A DNA stretch of 64,000 bases from Azospirillum thermophilum (GTDB taxonomy: Bacteria > Pseudomonadota > Alphaproteobacteria > Azospirillales > Azospirillaceae). Each line of letters starts with the position of its first letter. The stretch's first letter is position 1. Of this stretch, positions 48,922 through 58,550 are shown piece by piece. The stretch is from the NCBI RefSeq assembly GCF_003130795.1, contig NZ_CP029352.1, positions 485,001 to 549,000 of the forward strand. The letters are read 5' to 3'. Below the pieces are notes generated by a model. It did not search any database and was not told where the DNA came from. It saw nothing but the letters and a program-made list of their open reading frames with translations. The position numbers and the translations under genes were made by a program.

Positions 48922-51148
48922 AGTAGTCGCGGTATCGGCCATAATACTGCCCGTAATCGCCATAGCCGTAGCCGGCATGCTTGCGCTGGTTCACCTGCGA
49001 CAACACCACGCCGTAGGGGCCGATGCCGGCGCTGCGCAGCAGTTTCATGCCGTTGCGCACCGCATCGCGCGGAGTGGAGTTCCAGCGCACCAGATACACC
49101 ACCCGGTCCGCCAGCCTCGCCAGCACCCGGGTGTCGGCGACCGCCAGGACGGGCGGCGAGTCGATGATGATCCGGGTATAGCGCCGGCGCAGGTCGGCGA
49201 TCAGGGCTTCGACCTGGGTGCCCTGGATCGCCTCGGCCTGCTCCGGCATATGGCCGGCCGGCAGGAAGTCGAGCGATCCGCCCACCCCGCGGTGCAGAGC
49301 CTCGTCGAAGCTGCACTTGCCGGACAGAACCTCGGCGAAGCCCCGCCCCGCCTCCAGTCCCAGCGCCTTGTGGAGGCGCGGGCGGTGAACGTCGCCGTCG
49401 ATCAGCAGCACCCGCTCGTCCACCTTCGAGAACAGCAGGGCGAGGCAGAGCGAGACGAAGGTCTTGCCCTCCTTCGGGACCGACGAGGTGACGAGCACCA
49501 CATTGGGCGTTTCGGGTCCCTCCCCGAGATGCAGCGCGGTCCGCAGACTGCGCACACCGTCGGCCAGGGCGGAGCGGGGCCTCTGCAGCACCTCCTCCGC
49601 CGGGCGGTCGGCATTGCCGCGCTGGTACGGGATCATCGCCAGCACCGGCAGGCCGGTAAGCTCCTCCGCATCGTCGGCCGATCGCACCGCGTTGTCGAGG
49701 TGGTCGATCAGGAAGACCAGCGCCACGCCGCCGACCAGCGAGAGCAGGGCCGCGAGGGCGAGCATCGCCCGTTTCGGCGGATAGGACGGAACGACCGGGA
49801 TATCGGCCGGCGACACGATGCGGGCGTTGGCGCGCTGCATCCGCTCCTGCTCCGCCTCGCGCTTGAAGCGGGACAGGAAGGCCTCATACAGGCTCTTGGT
49901 GGCGTCGGACTGACGTTCCAGTTCGCGCAGACGAACCTCGGCGGCGCCGGCGACGTTGTTCTGCTGGCGCAACCCATCCAGTTCGCGCTCGAGCGAATGG
50001 ACGCCGGCCGCGGCCACCTCGACGTCGTTGGCGATGGAGGCGGCGATCTTCTCGATCTCGCTGCTGATCTTGCCGCGCAGGTCGTTCAGGTCGGCGCGCA
50101 GCCCGAGCATGCGCGGATGCCGCTCGCCGTAAGTCTTCAGGGCCTCGGACATCTCGCGGGACTTCTGCGCCTCCTGTTCGCGCAGACGCTGGATGAGGGG
50201 CGACTGGAGGACGTCCGACGAGGTGTCGACGCTGCCGCGCAGCCGGACCAGGACGCGGACCTGCTCCAGCCGTGCCTGTTTCTGCGCGAGGTCGGCCCGC
50301 GCCACCACGAGGCGGGAGTTCAGTTCGGAGAGCTGCTGGTCGTTGATCGTGACCTGCCGCTCGGTCTTGCGCCGCAGCCCGTGTTCGGAGCGGAACTGCT
50401 CGACCGCATTCTCCGCCGCCACCACGTCGCGGCGCAGCGTCTCCAGCCGTTCGCCCAGCCAGCGGCTGACCTGGCGGGCCTCGTCGAAGCTCGCTTCCAG
50501 ACGGTCGACCAGATAGAGCTCGGCCAGCGTGTTGGTGATCAGAGCCGCCTTCTCGCGGTCCTCCGACACGAACTGGAGCGCGATGATATGCGACCGGCGC
50601 TGCGGCCTCACGCTCAGGCGGGTGGAGAAGGCACGCACGATGCGGGCGCGCTCCACCTCCTCGCGGGCAAGCGGGCCTAGTCTCTGGCCCTCGTCCTTCC
50701 TTTCGGTCCAGGAATCGGGGATCCAGGTCGCCGGGTTCAGCGAAGCGAGGAAGGCCGCGAGCGGCTTGGGCTCGCGCAGGGCCTCGTTGAACTCCGGATC
50801 CCGGTCCAGCCTCAGCTTCTCCACCGCGCGGCGGGCCAGGGTGCTCGACGCGATCAGCTCCGCTTCCGTCTGGATGATCGCGTCCGACATGAACGGACGG
50901 CCGAACATCATGCTGCGGTCGGACAGCACGTCGTTGGTGCCCGGCGCCTCGATCATGATCTGGGCGGCGGCTGTGTAGCGGGGGGTTGCCTGCTGCAGGA
51001 ACAGGATGGTCGGAACCAGCACCAGCGCCATGACGGCGAGGATGAGGTACTTGCCGCGCCAGACCAGCCGCCAAGCCCACCGGGCGGTTTGACGAAAATC
51101 CTTGGTGGGCTGGGCGGTCGGCGCGGATAGCGGATCGCGAATGGTCAT
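48911..51148 (-). CDS. Wzc-like polysaccharide co-polymerase / tyrosine kinase
   Basis: About 745 residues. A Wzz domain with two TM segments (VWRGKYLILAVMALVLVPTI and MLALAALLSLVGGVALVFLI) frames a long periplasmic coiled-coil. The C-terminal BY-kinase has Walker A SSVPKEGKTFVSL, Walker A' VLLIDGDVHRPRLHK and Walker B RIIIDSPPVLA. The tail is a tyrosine cluster (YGYGDYGQYYGRYRDYYGE) for autophosphorylation. It controls polymer length and export. The start at 51148 gives a sensible TM position; an upstream GTG is possible. Confidence 0.9.
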   Translation of the reverse strand: MTIRDPLSAPTAQPTKDFRQTARWAWRLVWRGKYLILAVMALVLVPTILFLQQATPRYTAAAQIMIEAPGTNDVLSDRSMMFGRPFMSDAIIQTEAELIASSTLARRAVEKLRLDRDPEFNEALREPKPLAAFLASLNPATWIPDSWTERKDEGQRLGPLAREEVERARIVRAFSTRLSVRPQRRSHIIALQFVSEDREKAALITNTLAELYLVDRLEASFDEARQVSRWLGERLETLRRDVVAAENAVEQFRSEHGLRRKTERQVTINDQQLSELNSRLVVARADLAQKQARLEQVRVLVRLRGSVDTSSDVLQSPLIQRLREQEAQKSREMSEALKTYGERHPRMLGLRADLNDLRGKISSEIEKIAASIANDVEVAAAGVHSLERELDGLRQQNNVAGAAEVRLRELERQSDATKSLYEAFLSRFKREAEQERMQRANARIVSPADIPVVPSYPPKRAMLALAALLSLVGGVALVFLIDHLDNAVRSADDAEELTGLPVLAMIPYQRGNADRPAEEVLQRPRSALADGVRSLRTALHLGEGPETPNVVLVTSSVPKEGKTFVSLCLALLFSKVDERVLLIDGDVHRPRLHKALGLEAGRGFAEVLSGKCSFDEALHRGVGGSLDFLPAGHMPEQAEAIQGTQVEALIADLRRRYTRIIIDSPPVLAVADTRVLARLADRVVYLVRWNSTPRDAVRNGMKLLRSAGIGPYGVVLSQVNQRKHAGYGYGDYGQYYGRYRDYYGE

Positions 51149-51195
51149 TGGCCCCTGACGGGCCTCCACGGTTAAGGGAACGGGATCGGCGGTGG

Positions 51196-52623
51196 TCAGT
51201 ACTGCAGGCCGAGCCTCAGCATGAAGATGGTCTGGTTGTAGCTGGAGCTGCTGAGCTCCGAATGCTTGCTGCGGTAGGCGATCTCACCTCCGGTGAACAG
51301 TTCGGGCGTGAAGGCGTAGATGGCGCGGCCGCGCGCCTCATAGCTCCAGGCGTTCTGGTTGGTGATGCCGGACATCTGGTCGTAGGCGACGCTGCCGTAG
51401 CCGGTCAGCACGATGTTGCGCTCAAGCTCGTGACGGACGGTCACGCTGAAGGAGTTGCGCACCATGCTCGACGCGCCGAAGGTCGTGGTCTCGTTCACGG
51501 TCCGCTCGAGCGACGGAACGACGATCGTCAGCGGGGTCGGCGTCCAGTTGAAGGTGGCGCGCAGCGAGAACCCGTTCGGGTCCTTGAGGCGCTGGTCCCG
51601 GTAGTTCTGTGCGAAGTAGCCGACGAGGAAGTCGCCGCGCACCAGCTGGCTGATATCGACGCCGATACCGGTCTCGACGCGGTAGCCGTGGCTGTTGCGG
51701 TCGAAGCCGTTGCGGTCGCGCGAGGAGTCGTAGATCCGGTCGTTCGCCGACACCTCCGTCACGAAGGCATAGCCGGGGAACATCTCGTAGCTGCCGCGCA
51801 GCCGCCCCAGCAGCTCGACCCGGTCACGGTCGGAGTTGTCGATGGAGGGGCCGGCGGCGGTGCCGACCTTGCCGAACGCACGACGGTCGACCCCGACCTC
51901 CCCCAGGACCGTGTAGCGGCCGAACTGGTGCTTGACGCTGCCGCGGTTGATGACGCCGCTGGTGGGCGTGGGAGACAGGCCGCGCACGTCGTCCGGGCTG
52001 CCGCGGTCTTCGTGCCGGGCGAAGGCCTGGCCGTAATAGTTGGCCTGCGTGTCGCTCGAGAAATCGTAGCGGCCATCGACCTCCGCCAGCAGGTCGGTCC
52101 GGTTGTCGCGGTGATAGCGGCGGTGCAGGTACTGCTCGGCCATCAGCGTGACGTTGAGGGCATGCTCCTTGAAGCGGGAGCGCAGCTTCAGCTCCGGCCG
52201 CATGACCGAGAGGAACTCGCCGCGGACGTCGGTCTTCGTCGCGTAGAGGTTGCTGTTGTACAGCAGATCCGTCTCCAGCTTGGGCAGGAACAGGAACTGT
52301 CCCATCTCCACGCCCTTTGCCTGGTAGCTGTCGTGCACCCGCTCCGAGTCGGAGCGCGATCCCTTCGTATTGTCCTCCGGATCGAGCTCCTTCGTGACGT
52401 TGGCTCCGGATCCCTGGCGGCGGGGGTCCGTCTGGGACTGGGTTCCCTTGCTGTCGGCCAGAACGGGCTGCGACAGCGACAGGGCGAGCAGCATGCCCGT
52501 GGCGGCGAGCCCGGCTGGCCGGCCGGCGGTGGCCAGGAGGCGCCCCGACAACGCAGGGGTCACGAAAGGACGGGAAGAATGCGCTTCGGAATAGCCATTG
52601 GTAAGCAAAGGATGGCGGGTCAT
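51196..52623 (-). CDS. outer-membrane beta-barrel protein of the polysaccharide operon
   Basis: 475 residues. The first 60 contain a signal-like hydrophobic stretch (LAATGMLLALSLSQPVLA). The remainder alternates short polar/aromatic strands (DGRYDFSSDTQANYYGQAFA; HGYRVETGIGVDISQLVRGD) and ends in an aromatic C-terminal Tyr (FMLRLGLQY), the usual signal for outer-membrane assembly. It resembles VpsM-like or BBP2-type barrels found beside Wzc genes. It lies 47 bp upstream of wzc in the same direction. Confidence 0.75.
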   Translation of the reverse strand: MTRHPLLTNGYSEAHSSRPFVTPALSGRLLATAGRPAGLAATGMLLALSLSQPVLADSKGTQSQTDPRRQGSGANVTKELDPEDNTKGSRSDSERVHDSYQAKGVEMGQFLFLPKLETDLLYNSNLYATKTDVRGEFLSVMRPELKLRSRFKEHALNVTLMAEQYLHRRYHRDNRTDLLAEVDGRYDFSSDTQANYYGQAFARHEDRGSPDDVRGLSPTPTSGVINRGSVKHQFGRYTVLGEVGVDRRAFGKVGTAAGPSIDNSDRDRVELLGRLRGSYEMFPGYAFVTEVSANDRIYDSSRDRNGFDRNSHGYRVETGIGVDISQLVRGDFLVGYFAQNYRDQRLKDPNGFSLRATFNWTPTPLTIVVPSLERTVNETTTFGASSMVRNSFSVTVRHELERNIVLTGYGSVAYDQMSGITNQNAWSYEARGRAIYAFTPELFTGGEIAYRSKHSELSSSSYNQTIFMLRLGLQY

Positions 52624-52762
52624 TGGCGTCGCATATGGCTTATGGAGGACGCGGGGAGCCTACCATCAGTTTACCCCCAAAGCGAGTAGCTGCGAGAGGG
52701 ACCACAAAAAAATACCCGTCAGGGGAGGTATCGTGGCAATGGTCACCCGTTGCGGCCCCGTC

Positions 52763-53572
52763 TCAGGGCGCGGTCTGCAATATACCCCGCTCCCCGCCCT
52801 GCAGGACGAGTGCCGTCAGCACGCCCGTTGCATAGGCTCCGGTATCGATTCCGATTCGATTATCAAGGAGTTCCGGCTCATCGACCACGGTATGCCCGTG
52901 CACGATCATTTTCTCGTGGCGTCGCCGGTAGGACAGGAAGGGCTCCCGGATCCAGAGCAGATCGTCGGCCGATTGCCGCTCCAGGGGCTGGCCGGGCAGC
53001 ACGCCGGCATGGACGAAGGCGTAGTCGCCGTAGACCGCCATCGGCTCCAGCGCCGTCAGGAAGCCGCGGTGGGCCGCCGGCAGCCGGGCCTCCATCTCGT
53101 CGCGGAGCGCCCGGCAGCGTTTCGGATCGCTGACCCCGACCGACGCGCGGATCCCGTAGCTGGCCAGCGCCTCGACTCCGCCGAAGGACAGCCAGGGGGC
53201 GCCCGCGACGGGATCCCTCAGGAACTCCAGGAGAGCCTGCTCGTGGTTGCCCATGAGGAAGCGGCAGGCGGGGCCGCTGCCGTCGGCGGACGCCGCGGCG
53301 GCGTCGCACAGCAGGTCGAGCACCCCGCGGCTGTCCGGCCCGCGGTCGACGTAGTCGCCGAGGAAGACGATCGTGCAGCGCAGGTCCGGCCCGCGGTGGC
53401 GGTCCATGTCGGCGGCAATCATGGCGAGCAGACGCTCCAGGCAGCGCTTCTCGCCGTGAATGTCGCCGACGGCGTAGAGGCGCAGGCCGTCCGGGATCCG
53501 TGGCGCACCGGCAACTGCAAGGCGGCGGCCCGGGCGGAGTCTTCCCAGAAGGGTGTTGAAAAAAGAGGCCAT
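52763..53572 (-). CDS. PPP-family serine/threonine phosphatase (metallophosphoesterase)
   Basis: 269 residues. The metal-binding motifs are complete: GDIHGEKRCLERLL, FLGDYVDRGPDSRG and LMGNHEQALLEF, plus later VHAGVLPG and VHGHTVVDEPEL. Mn/Fe-dependent cytoplasmic phosphatase. Similar enzymes sit beside BY-kinase and export genes in alphaproteobacteria and may reverse protein phosphorylation, but the substrate is unknown. It is divergent from the export lipoprotein gene. Confidence 0.9.
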   Translation of the reverse strand: MASFFNTLLGRLRPGRRLAVAGAPRIPDGLRLYAVGDIHGEKRCLERLLAMIAADMDRHRGPDLRCTIVFLGDYVDRGPDSRGVLDLLCDAAAASADGSGPACRFLMGNHEQALLEFLRDPVAGAPWLSFGGVEALASYGIRASVGVSDPKRCRALRDEMEARLPAAHRGFLTALEPMAVYGDYAFVHAGVLPGQPLERQSADDLLWIREPFLSYRRRHEKMIVHGHTVVDEPELLDNRIGIDTGAYATGVLTALVLQGGERGILQTAP

Positions 53573-53708
53573 GATGTCCGATCACGCGCTTGCGCGGCAG
53601 TGTCCCGTTGCGGACGGGAGCGAATATCGTTTAATTGGCGTCGAAGTTGCGATGCAAGTCCCGCGAAGCGCAACCTCGCCATGCTCAAGGTGACAGGAGT
53701 TGGGTTCG

Positions 53709-54308
53709 ATGCGTGTCGTTTCTCGCGGACGGTCCACCGTCCGTTTGGCGCGAGTCGTTTTGGTGGCCGCGTTGCTCGCCACGGGGTGCTCCTCGACTCC
53801 CGGTTTCCCGACCGAGGATGCGCCGATGAAGATCGTCAGCCCGGCGGAGGGCTATGTCCTCGAGCCCGGCAACCGCGTCCGGCTGACCGTCTTCGGTGAA
53901 AACGCCCTGTCCGGCGATTTCACCCTCGACCCGTCGGGCAACATCTACCTGCCGCTCGTCGGCAATGTCAGCGCCAGCGGCATGACGGCCAAGACGCTGT
54001 CCAGGCGTATCGAGGATCTGCTGAGGAAGGACAATTACCTGCAGGATCCGAAGGTCGCGGTCGAGGTGCAGACCTTCCGGCCCTTCTACGTCCTGGGCGA
54101 GGTGCGCGCCCCCGGCGAGTTCCCCTACACGACCGGCATGACGGTGCTGAGCGCGATCGCACGCGCCGGCGGCTACGACTACCGGGCGCGCGAGGGCGAG
54201 GTGGTGCTGGTCCGCGTGGTCGACGGGGAGCAGAAGGATTATCGCGCGGTGGAGCGTGCGCCGATCCTGCCCGGCGACATCATCCGGGTGCTGCAGCGCC
54301 GGTTCTGA
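53709..54308 (+). CDS. Wza/GumB-type polysaccharide export lipoprotein
   Basis: About 199 residues. The signal peptide ends in LLATGC (lipobox, residue about 27). A Poly_export domain (GYVLEPGNRVRLTVFGENAL, SGDFTLDPSGNIYLPLVGNV) and a SLBB domain (FYVLGEVRAPGEFPYTTGMT, ILPGDIIRVLQRRF) follow. This is the short type of outer-membrane export protein that needs a separate barrel, which would fit the beta-barrel gene nearby. The ATG at 53709 has AGGAG nine bases upstream. Confidence 0.9.
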   Translation: MRVVSRGRSTVRLARVVLVAALLATGCSSTPGFPTEDAPMKIVSPAEGYVLEPGNRVRLTVFGENALSGDFTLDPSGNIYLPLVGNVSASGMTAKTLSRRIEDLLRKDNYLQDPKVAVEVQTFRPFYVLGEVRAPGEFPYTTGMTVLSAIARAGGYDYRAREGEVVLVRVVDGEQKDYRAVERAPILPGDIIRVLQRRF

Positions 54309-54456
54309 GTCGGCGCCGGTACGGGCATACCGTCCATCGGTGCGCGTGGGGCTGGCACTCACGCCGGGTTGTATAGTAATGTCGCCGAAAGCGTATGAGG
54401 ATGCGCCGCATCCTGCGCGCTTGCGCTGTCCGGGCATGGGAAGGAGTTCAGGGAAC

Positions 54457-55512
54457 ATGGGACGTTTCCATAGTGCGATCACCGTGGCGCTGCTGAGCGC
54501 CGGGCTCGGGCTGTCGTCGGTCGCGCTGGCCCAGCAGGCCCCGCAGGGCAATCGCGGGCAGCAGGGACAGCAGGGGCAGAGCCAGGCCGCCCAGCCGCTG
54601 CCGCCGGCCCTTCAGGCCGCGCTGCAGAGCGGAAACCCCCAGGCGGTCGGCCAGGCGATCGCCACGCTGAGCGGCGGCAATCCGCAGCGGGCCGCGGCGC
54701 TCGCGGAACAGACCGTCAAGGCGGCGGAGCAGCTTCTCAACACCAACCCGCAAGCGGCGGTGCAGATCGCGGCGGCGGCGGTGGAAACCGTCAGGAACAC
54801 CTCCGTGCAGCAGTCCGCACCGCAGCAGACCGAATCGGTGGTGACGACCGCCGCGCGCATCTTCGTCACGCCGCAGGCCCAGCGCGTCGTTCCCGAGGCC
54901 GCGGCACAGCTCGCCGTCGCGGCGGTGCAGGTGGCGGCGGCGACCGGCAACCCGACCCTGACCGCCAGCGTCGCCAACCAGGCGGTGACCGCCGCCGAAC
55001 GCATTCTGACGGTCGCTCCCGCCGCCGCGGTGCAGATCGCCGCGGTCGCCGTGCAGACGGTGAAGGACCAGCCCGTCCAGCAGAATGCTCCGCAGCAGAC
55101 CATGCAGGTCGTGACCACGGCGGCCCGCATCATCGTGCAGCCGGAGGCGCAGCGGATCGCTCCGCAGATCGTCGCGACGATCGCGGCAACGTCGGTGCAG
55201 ATCGTGAGCAACCCCGTGGTCTATCAGGCCGCCCCCACCGCCGCGGTCAGCGTCATGGCGAACGCCTACTCCGCGGCCACCAGCCAGACCGTCACCGCAG
55301 CGGTACCGACCGCGGCCGCCACGGTGCGGAGCGAACTGGTTCAGGCCTCGCAGACCCAGAGCCTCACCCAGGCGAATCCCACCAACCCGGCGGCCATCAA
55401 CTCCATTCTTGCCGGCACCAACCCCGTGACCGGCCAGCCGCTGGTCGTGAACAACCAGGCGGTGCAGCAGCCGATCTCCGAGAACCGGAACCTCAATGCA
55501 AGCCCGAGCTGA
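54457..55512 (+). CDS. secreted Ala/Gln/Val-rich repeat protein
   Basis: 351 residues. A signal peptide (AITVALLSAGLGLSSVALA) cleaves before QQAPQG. The remainder is low-complexity Ala/Gln/Val with an internal repeat of about 90 residues: AAVQIAAAAVETVRNTSVQQ / SAPQQTESVVTTAARIFV recurs as AAVQIAAVAVQTVKDQPVQQ / NAPQQTMQVVTTAARIIV. It looks helical or beta-helical and possibly forms fibres. No family was recognised. It lies between the export lipoprotein and the second ligase and overlaps the latter by 17 bp. AAGGAG precedes the ATG. Confidence 0.75.
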   Translation: MGRFHSAITVALLSAGLGLSSVALAQQAPQGNRGQQGQQGQSQAAQPLPPALQAALQSGNPQAVGQAIATLSGGNPQRAAALAEQTVKAAEQLLNTNPQAAVQIAAAAVETVRNTSVQQSAPQQTESVVTTAARIFVTPQAQRVVPEAAAQLAVAAVQVAAATGNPTLTASVANQAVTAAERILTVAPAAAVQIAAVAVQTVKDQPVQQNAPQQTMQVVTTAARIIVQPEAQRIAPQIVATIAATSVQIVSNPVVYQAAPTAAVSVMANAYSAATSQTVTAAVPTAAATVRSELVQASQTQSLTQANPTNPAAINSILAGTNPVTGQPLVVNNQAVQQPISENRNLNASPS

Positions 55513-56935
55513 CGCTCTCGAGGGCGGACCCCGGACGGAGTCCGCCCACTCCGGCTCCGGCCACGTCAATTTCCTGATCTTCCGTATTCTCCTCGGCATC
55601 GTCGTCCTCGCTCCCCTGCCGCTGGGGTCCAACCGGCCGCTGGCGTGGAGTGCGATCGCCTTTGCCGTCGCCCTGCTGATGGTGGGGTGGGGGAGCGCCG
55701 TGGTGACCGGCCGGGCGCGTGCACCGGTGCCGCTCGGCTGGCTGGGCGGCATCGCGACCTGCTTCGCCCTTGCGCTGGGCTGGGGGTGGGTGCAGTCGAC
55801 CGGTGCGGTGCCGCAATCGGTTTGGCACCCGCTGTGGGCCGAGGCGTCCCAGGCGCTCGGCAAGCCGGTGGCGGGCGGCATCTCGATCGATCCGACCCTG
55901 TCGCATGCCGCCATCCTGCGGCTTCTGTCCTATGGCGGGGTCTTCTGGCTCGCCGCCCAGCTCTGCCGGGAGCGCAGCCGGGCCCGCGAGGCCCTGGTCG
56001 CCGTCGCCGCCGCAGGCGTCCTCTACGCGGCCTACGGGCTACTCGGTCACTTCGCCGGGTGGGAGCGTATCCTGTGGCTGGAGAAGTGGGCCTATATCGG
56101 CGATCTCACCAGCAGCTTCGTCAATCGCAACGCCTATGGCGCCTATGCGGGCATCGGGCTCGTCTGCTGCACGGCGCTGTTCCTGCACGAGTTGCGTCCG
56201 CCGCGCCGCGGTGAGACCCGGCGTGTCTATGACATGACCGAAATTCTCCTCCTGCGCGCCATGCCCTTCATGATCGGCGGGGTCGTGCTGGGCACCGCCC
56301 TGCTGCTGAGCCACTCCCGCGGAGCCTTCCTCAGTACGGGCGCCGGGATCCTGGTCCTGATGGCGGCCGTAATGATGTCGCGCCTCGTACGTCCGCGGAC
56401 GGCGCTGCTGGTCGGGCTGGTCATCGCCGTTGCCGGCACCGCGGTGCTGGGGATGAGCGGCGACGGAACCTTCTCGCGCCTCGCCGATACGGACATCCAA
56501 AACGGTGACAAGGATCGGGCGGAACTCTACCGGATCGCCCTGCAGGCCATCGGCGATGCTCCCCTGACCGGACACGGCATCGGTACCTTCGCGGCGGCCT
56601 TCCGGATGTACCGCGAGACGTCGCTGTCCGCCCCCACGGTCTGGGACTACGCCCACAACGTCCATCTGGAGATGGCGATGGATCTGGGCCTGCCGGCGGC
56701 GATCCTGCTCTACATCGGCTTTGCGACCATCCTCGGGGTCTGTCTGCGCGGGCTGTTGCGGCGGCGGCGCGATCAGGTCTATCCGGCGGTCGCCCTGTCC
56801 GTGGCCGCCCTGATCGGCCTGCATGGGCTGGTCGATTTCAGCGCCCAGATGCCGGCGATCGCCCTCACCCTCTCCTTCCTCCTCGGTCTCGGCTTCGCCC
56901 AGTCCTGGCGGACGTCGGATGGCGGCAACGAGTAG
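55496..56935 (+). CDS. O-antigen ligase/polymerase-type membrane protein (second copy)
   Basis: 479 residues with many TM segments. The periplasmic loop carries LADTDIQNGDKDRAELYRIA, GDAPLTGHGIGTFAAAFRMY and the WDYAHNVHLEMAMDLGLPAA signature (H-N-x-H-like), as in Wzy/WaaL proteins. It overlaps the upstream gene, so it belongs to the same transcript. Polymerase and ligase roles cannot be separated by sequence. The stop is TAG. Confidence 0.85.
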   Translation: MQARADALEGGPRTESAHSGSGHVNFLIFRILLGIVVLAPLPLGSNRPLAWSAIAFAVALLMVGWGSAVVTGRARAPVPLGWLGGIATCFALALGWGWVQSTGAVPQSVWHPLWAEASQALGKPVAGGISIDPTLSHAAILRLLSYGGVFWLAAQLCRERSRAREALVAVAAAGVLYAAYGLLGHFAGWERILWLEKWAYIGDLTSSFVNRNAYGAYAGIGLVCCTALFLHELRPPRRGETRRVYDMTEILLLRAMPFMIGGVVLGTALLLSHSRGAFLSTGAGILVLMAAVMMSRLVRPRTALLVGLVIAVAGTAVLGMSGDGTFSRLADTDIQNGDKDRAELYRIALQAIGDAPLTGHGIGTFAAAFRMYRETSLSAPTVWDYAHNVHLEMAMDLGLPAAILLYIGFATILGVCLRGLLRRRRDQVYPAVALSVAALIGLHGLVDFSAQMPAIALTLSFLLGLGFAQSWRTSDGGNE

Positions 56936-57099
56936 GGTGGGTGCGAGGCGCGCCCGTCGGTTGAGAGAGTCCCGGCCGCAGCAGCCGTGGAAATATTGTG
57001 CCATGGCATGCGCGTCCGTATGTTGAGCTTCCAGGGGGTGGATTATCTGATTTAACATATGCCGAACGTCTAGTGCGGCATAACGCTTCGGTCTCTCCC

Positions 57100-58550
57100 A
57101 TGACAGTCCACAGCCTGGACGAGGACGCTTCCACCCCCGCTCTTGCGCCCGACAGCCTGGCTTCCGCCGGCGGCCTGGTGAAGCCGTGCGGCCGGCCGCC
57201 GCGGGGCGTCGCCGGTGCCGTCCTGTTCCTCGGCGACCTTCTGGTGCTGGCGGCGGCGGTGTTCCTGGCCGTCCTGTTCCGCATGCAGTTGCGGTGGCTG
57301 CTCCCCATCGAGATCAGTCCGGAGAGCTTCGTCGGCGTCGCCGTCTCCGCCACCTTCCTCCCGCTGGTCTTCGCCGCCGCCGGCCTCTATCCCGGCTACG
57401 GACAGGGGACGGTCGAACGTCTGCGCAAGCGGGTGATCGTCACGGCGCTCTGGTTCGGGATGATGATCCTGTTCGACCGGCTGGCCCAGGACGGCCAGTG
57501 GTCGCGCGGCATCCTGCTGGCCGCCGCCGTGATCTCGCTGATCGCCCTGCCGCTCTGGGACGCAGCGGCGCGCGGCATCCTGATCCGCCGCGGCTGGTGG
57601 GGGGAGCCGGTGGTGGTTCTCGGCTCGGCCAAGCGGCGGGCGATGCTGGTGAAAGCTCTGGCGGGGCTGCCCGATCTCGGCTGGGTCCCGGTCGCGGAGG
57701 GAGAGATTCCCGGGCAGGATGGCCCGGAACATGGCAAGCCCCTGGCCGCCGGGGTGGCCGTGGCGGTGGTGGTGCCGGAGGGCGGCCTGGGTGTTTCCAG
57801 CCTGGCCGATCATCTGCCGTATCGCCGGGTCGTGCTGGTCCCGAGGTGGACGCCCTGCAGAGCCTGTGGGTCACGGTGCGCGATCTCGGGTCCCACATCG
57901 GGCTGGAGATGCAGCGCAACCTGCTGATCCCGACCAACCAGCTGGTCAAGCGGGCGCTGGACCTGGTGCTCGGCACGACGGCGCTGCTGTGTTCGATCCC
58001 GATCATCGTCCTGTTCGGCGCTCTCGTCGCCGTGATCTCACCCGGCCCGGTCTTCTACCGGCAGACGCGAATCGGCATGGACGGCCACCTGTTCAGCCTG
58101 TGGAAGCTGCGGACGATGGTGCCGGATGCCGACAAGATGCTGTTGCAGGTCATCCAGGCATCGGTCGATGCGCAGTCGGACTGGCACCAGTCCATGAAGA
58201 TCAAGAGCGATCCGCGGATCATCCCGGTGCTCGGGCATATCATGCGGCGCTTCAGCATCGACGAACTGCCGCAGTTCTGGAACGTGCTGCGCGGCGACAT
58301 GAGCCTCGTCGGACCTCGCCCGCTGCCCTCCTATCATGTGGAGCGGCTGGACCCCGCCGCCGACCGCATCCGCCGCCGCGTGCGGCCGGGCGTGACCGGG
58401 CTCTGGCAGGTCTCCGGACGCAGCGCCACTTCGATCGACGACCAGGAACGGCTGGACACCTACTATGTCCGCAACTGGTCATTGTGGCTGGACATCCACA
58501 TCCTCGCGCGCACGGTCCTGGTGGTGCTGACCGGCCGGGGGGCATGGTGA
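57100..58550 (+). pseudogene. undecaprenyl-phosphate sugar phosphotransferase (WcaJ/GumD/PssA-like) with single-base frameshift
   Basis: Priming enzyme that loads the first sugar phosphate onto undecaprenyl phosphate. N-terminal TM domain (AVLFLGDLLVLAAAVFLAVL) and a CoA-binding-like region come first. The catalytic domain follows: TNQLVKRALDLVLGTTALLC, SPGPVFYRQTRIGMDGHLFS, KLRTMVPDADK, RRFSIDELPQFWNVLRGDMS and LVGPRPLPSYHVERL. At the CCC run 57840-57842 the reading frame changes; adding one C joins VVLVP to EVDALQSLWVTVRDLG, giving about 484 residues. It is the third such defect here, so likely sequencing error. Confidence 0.82.
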
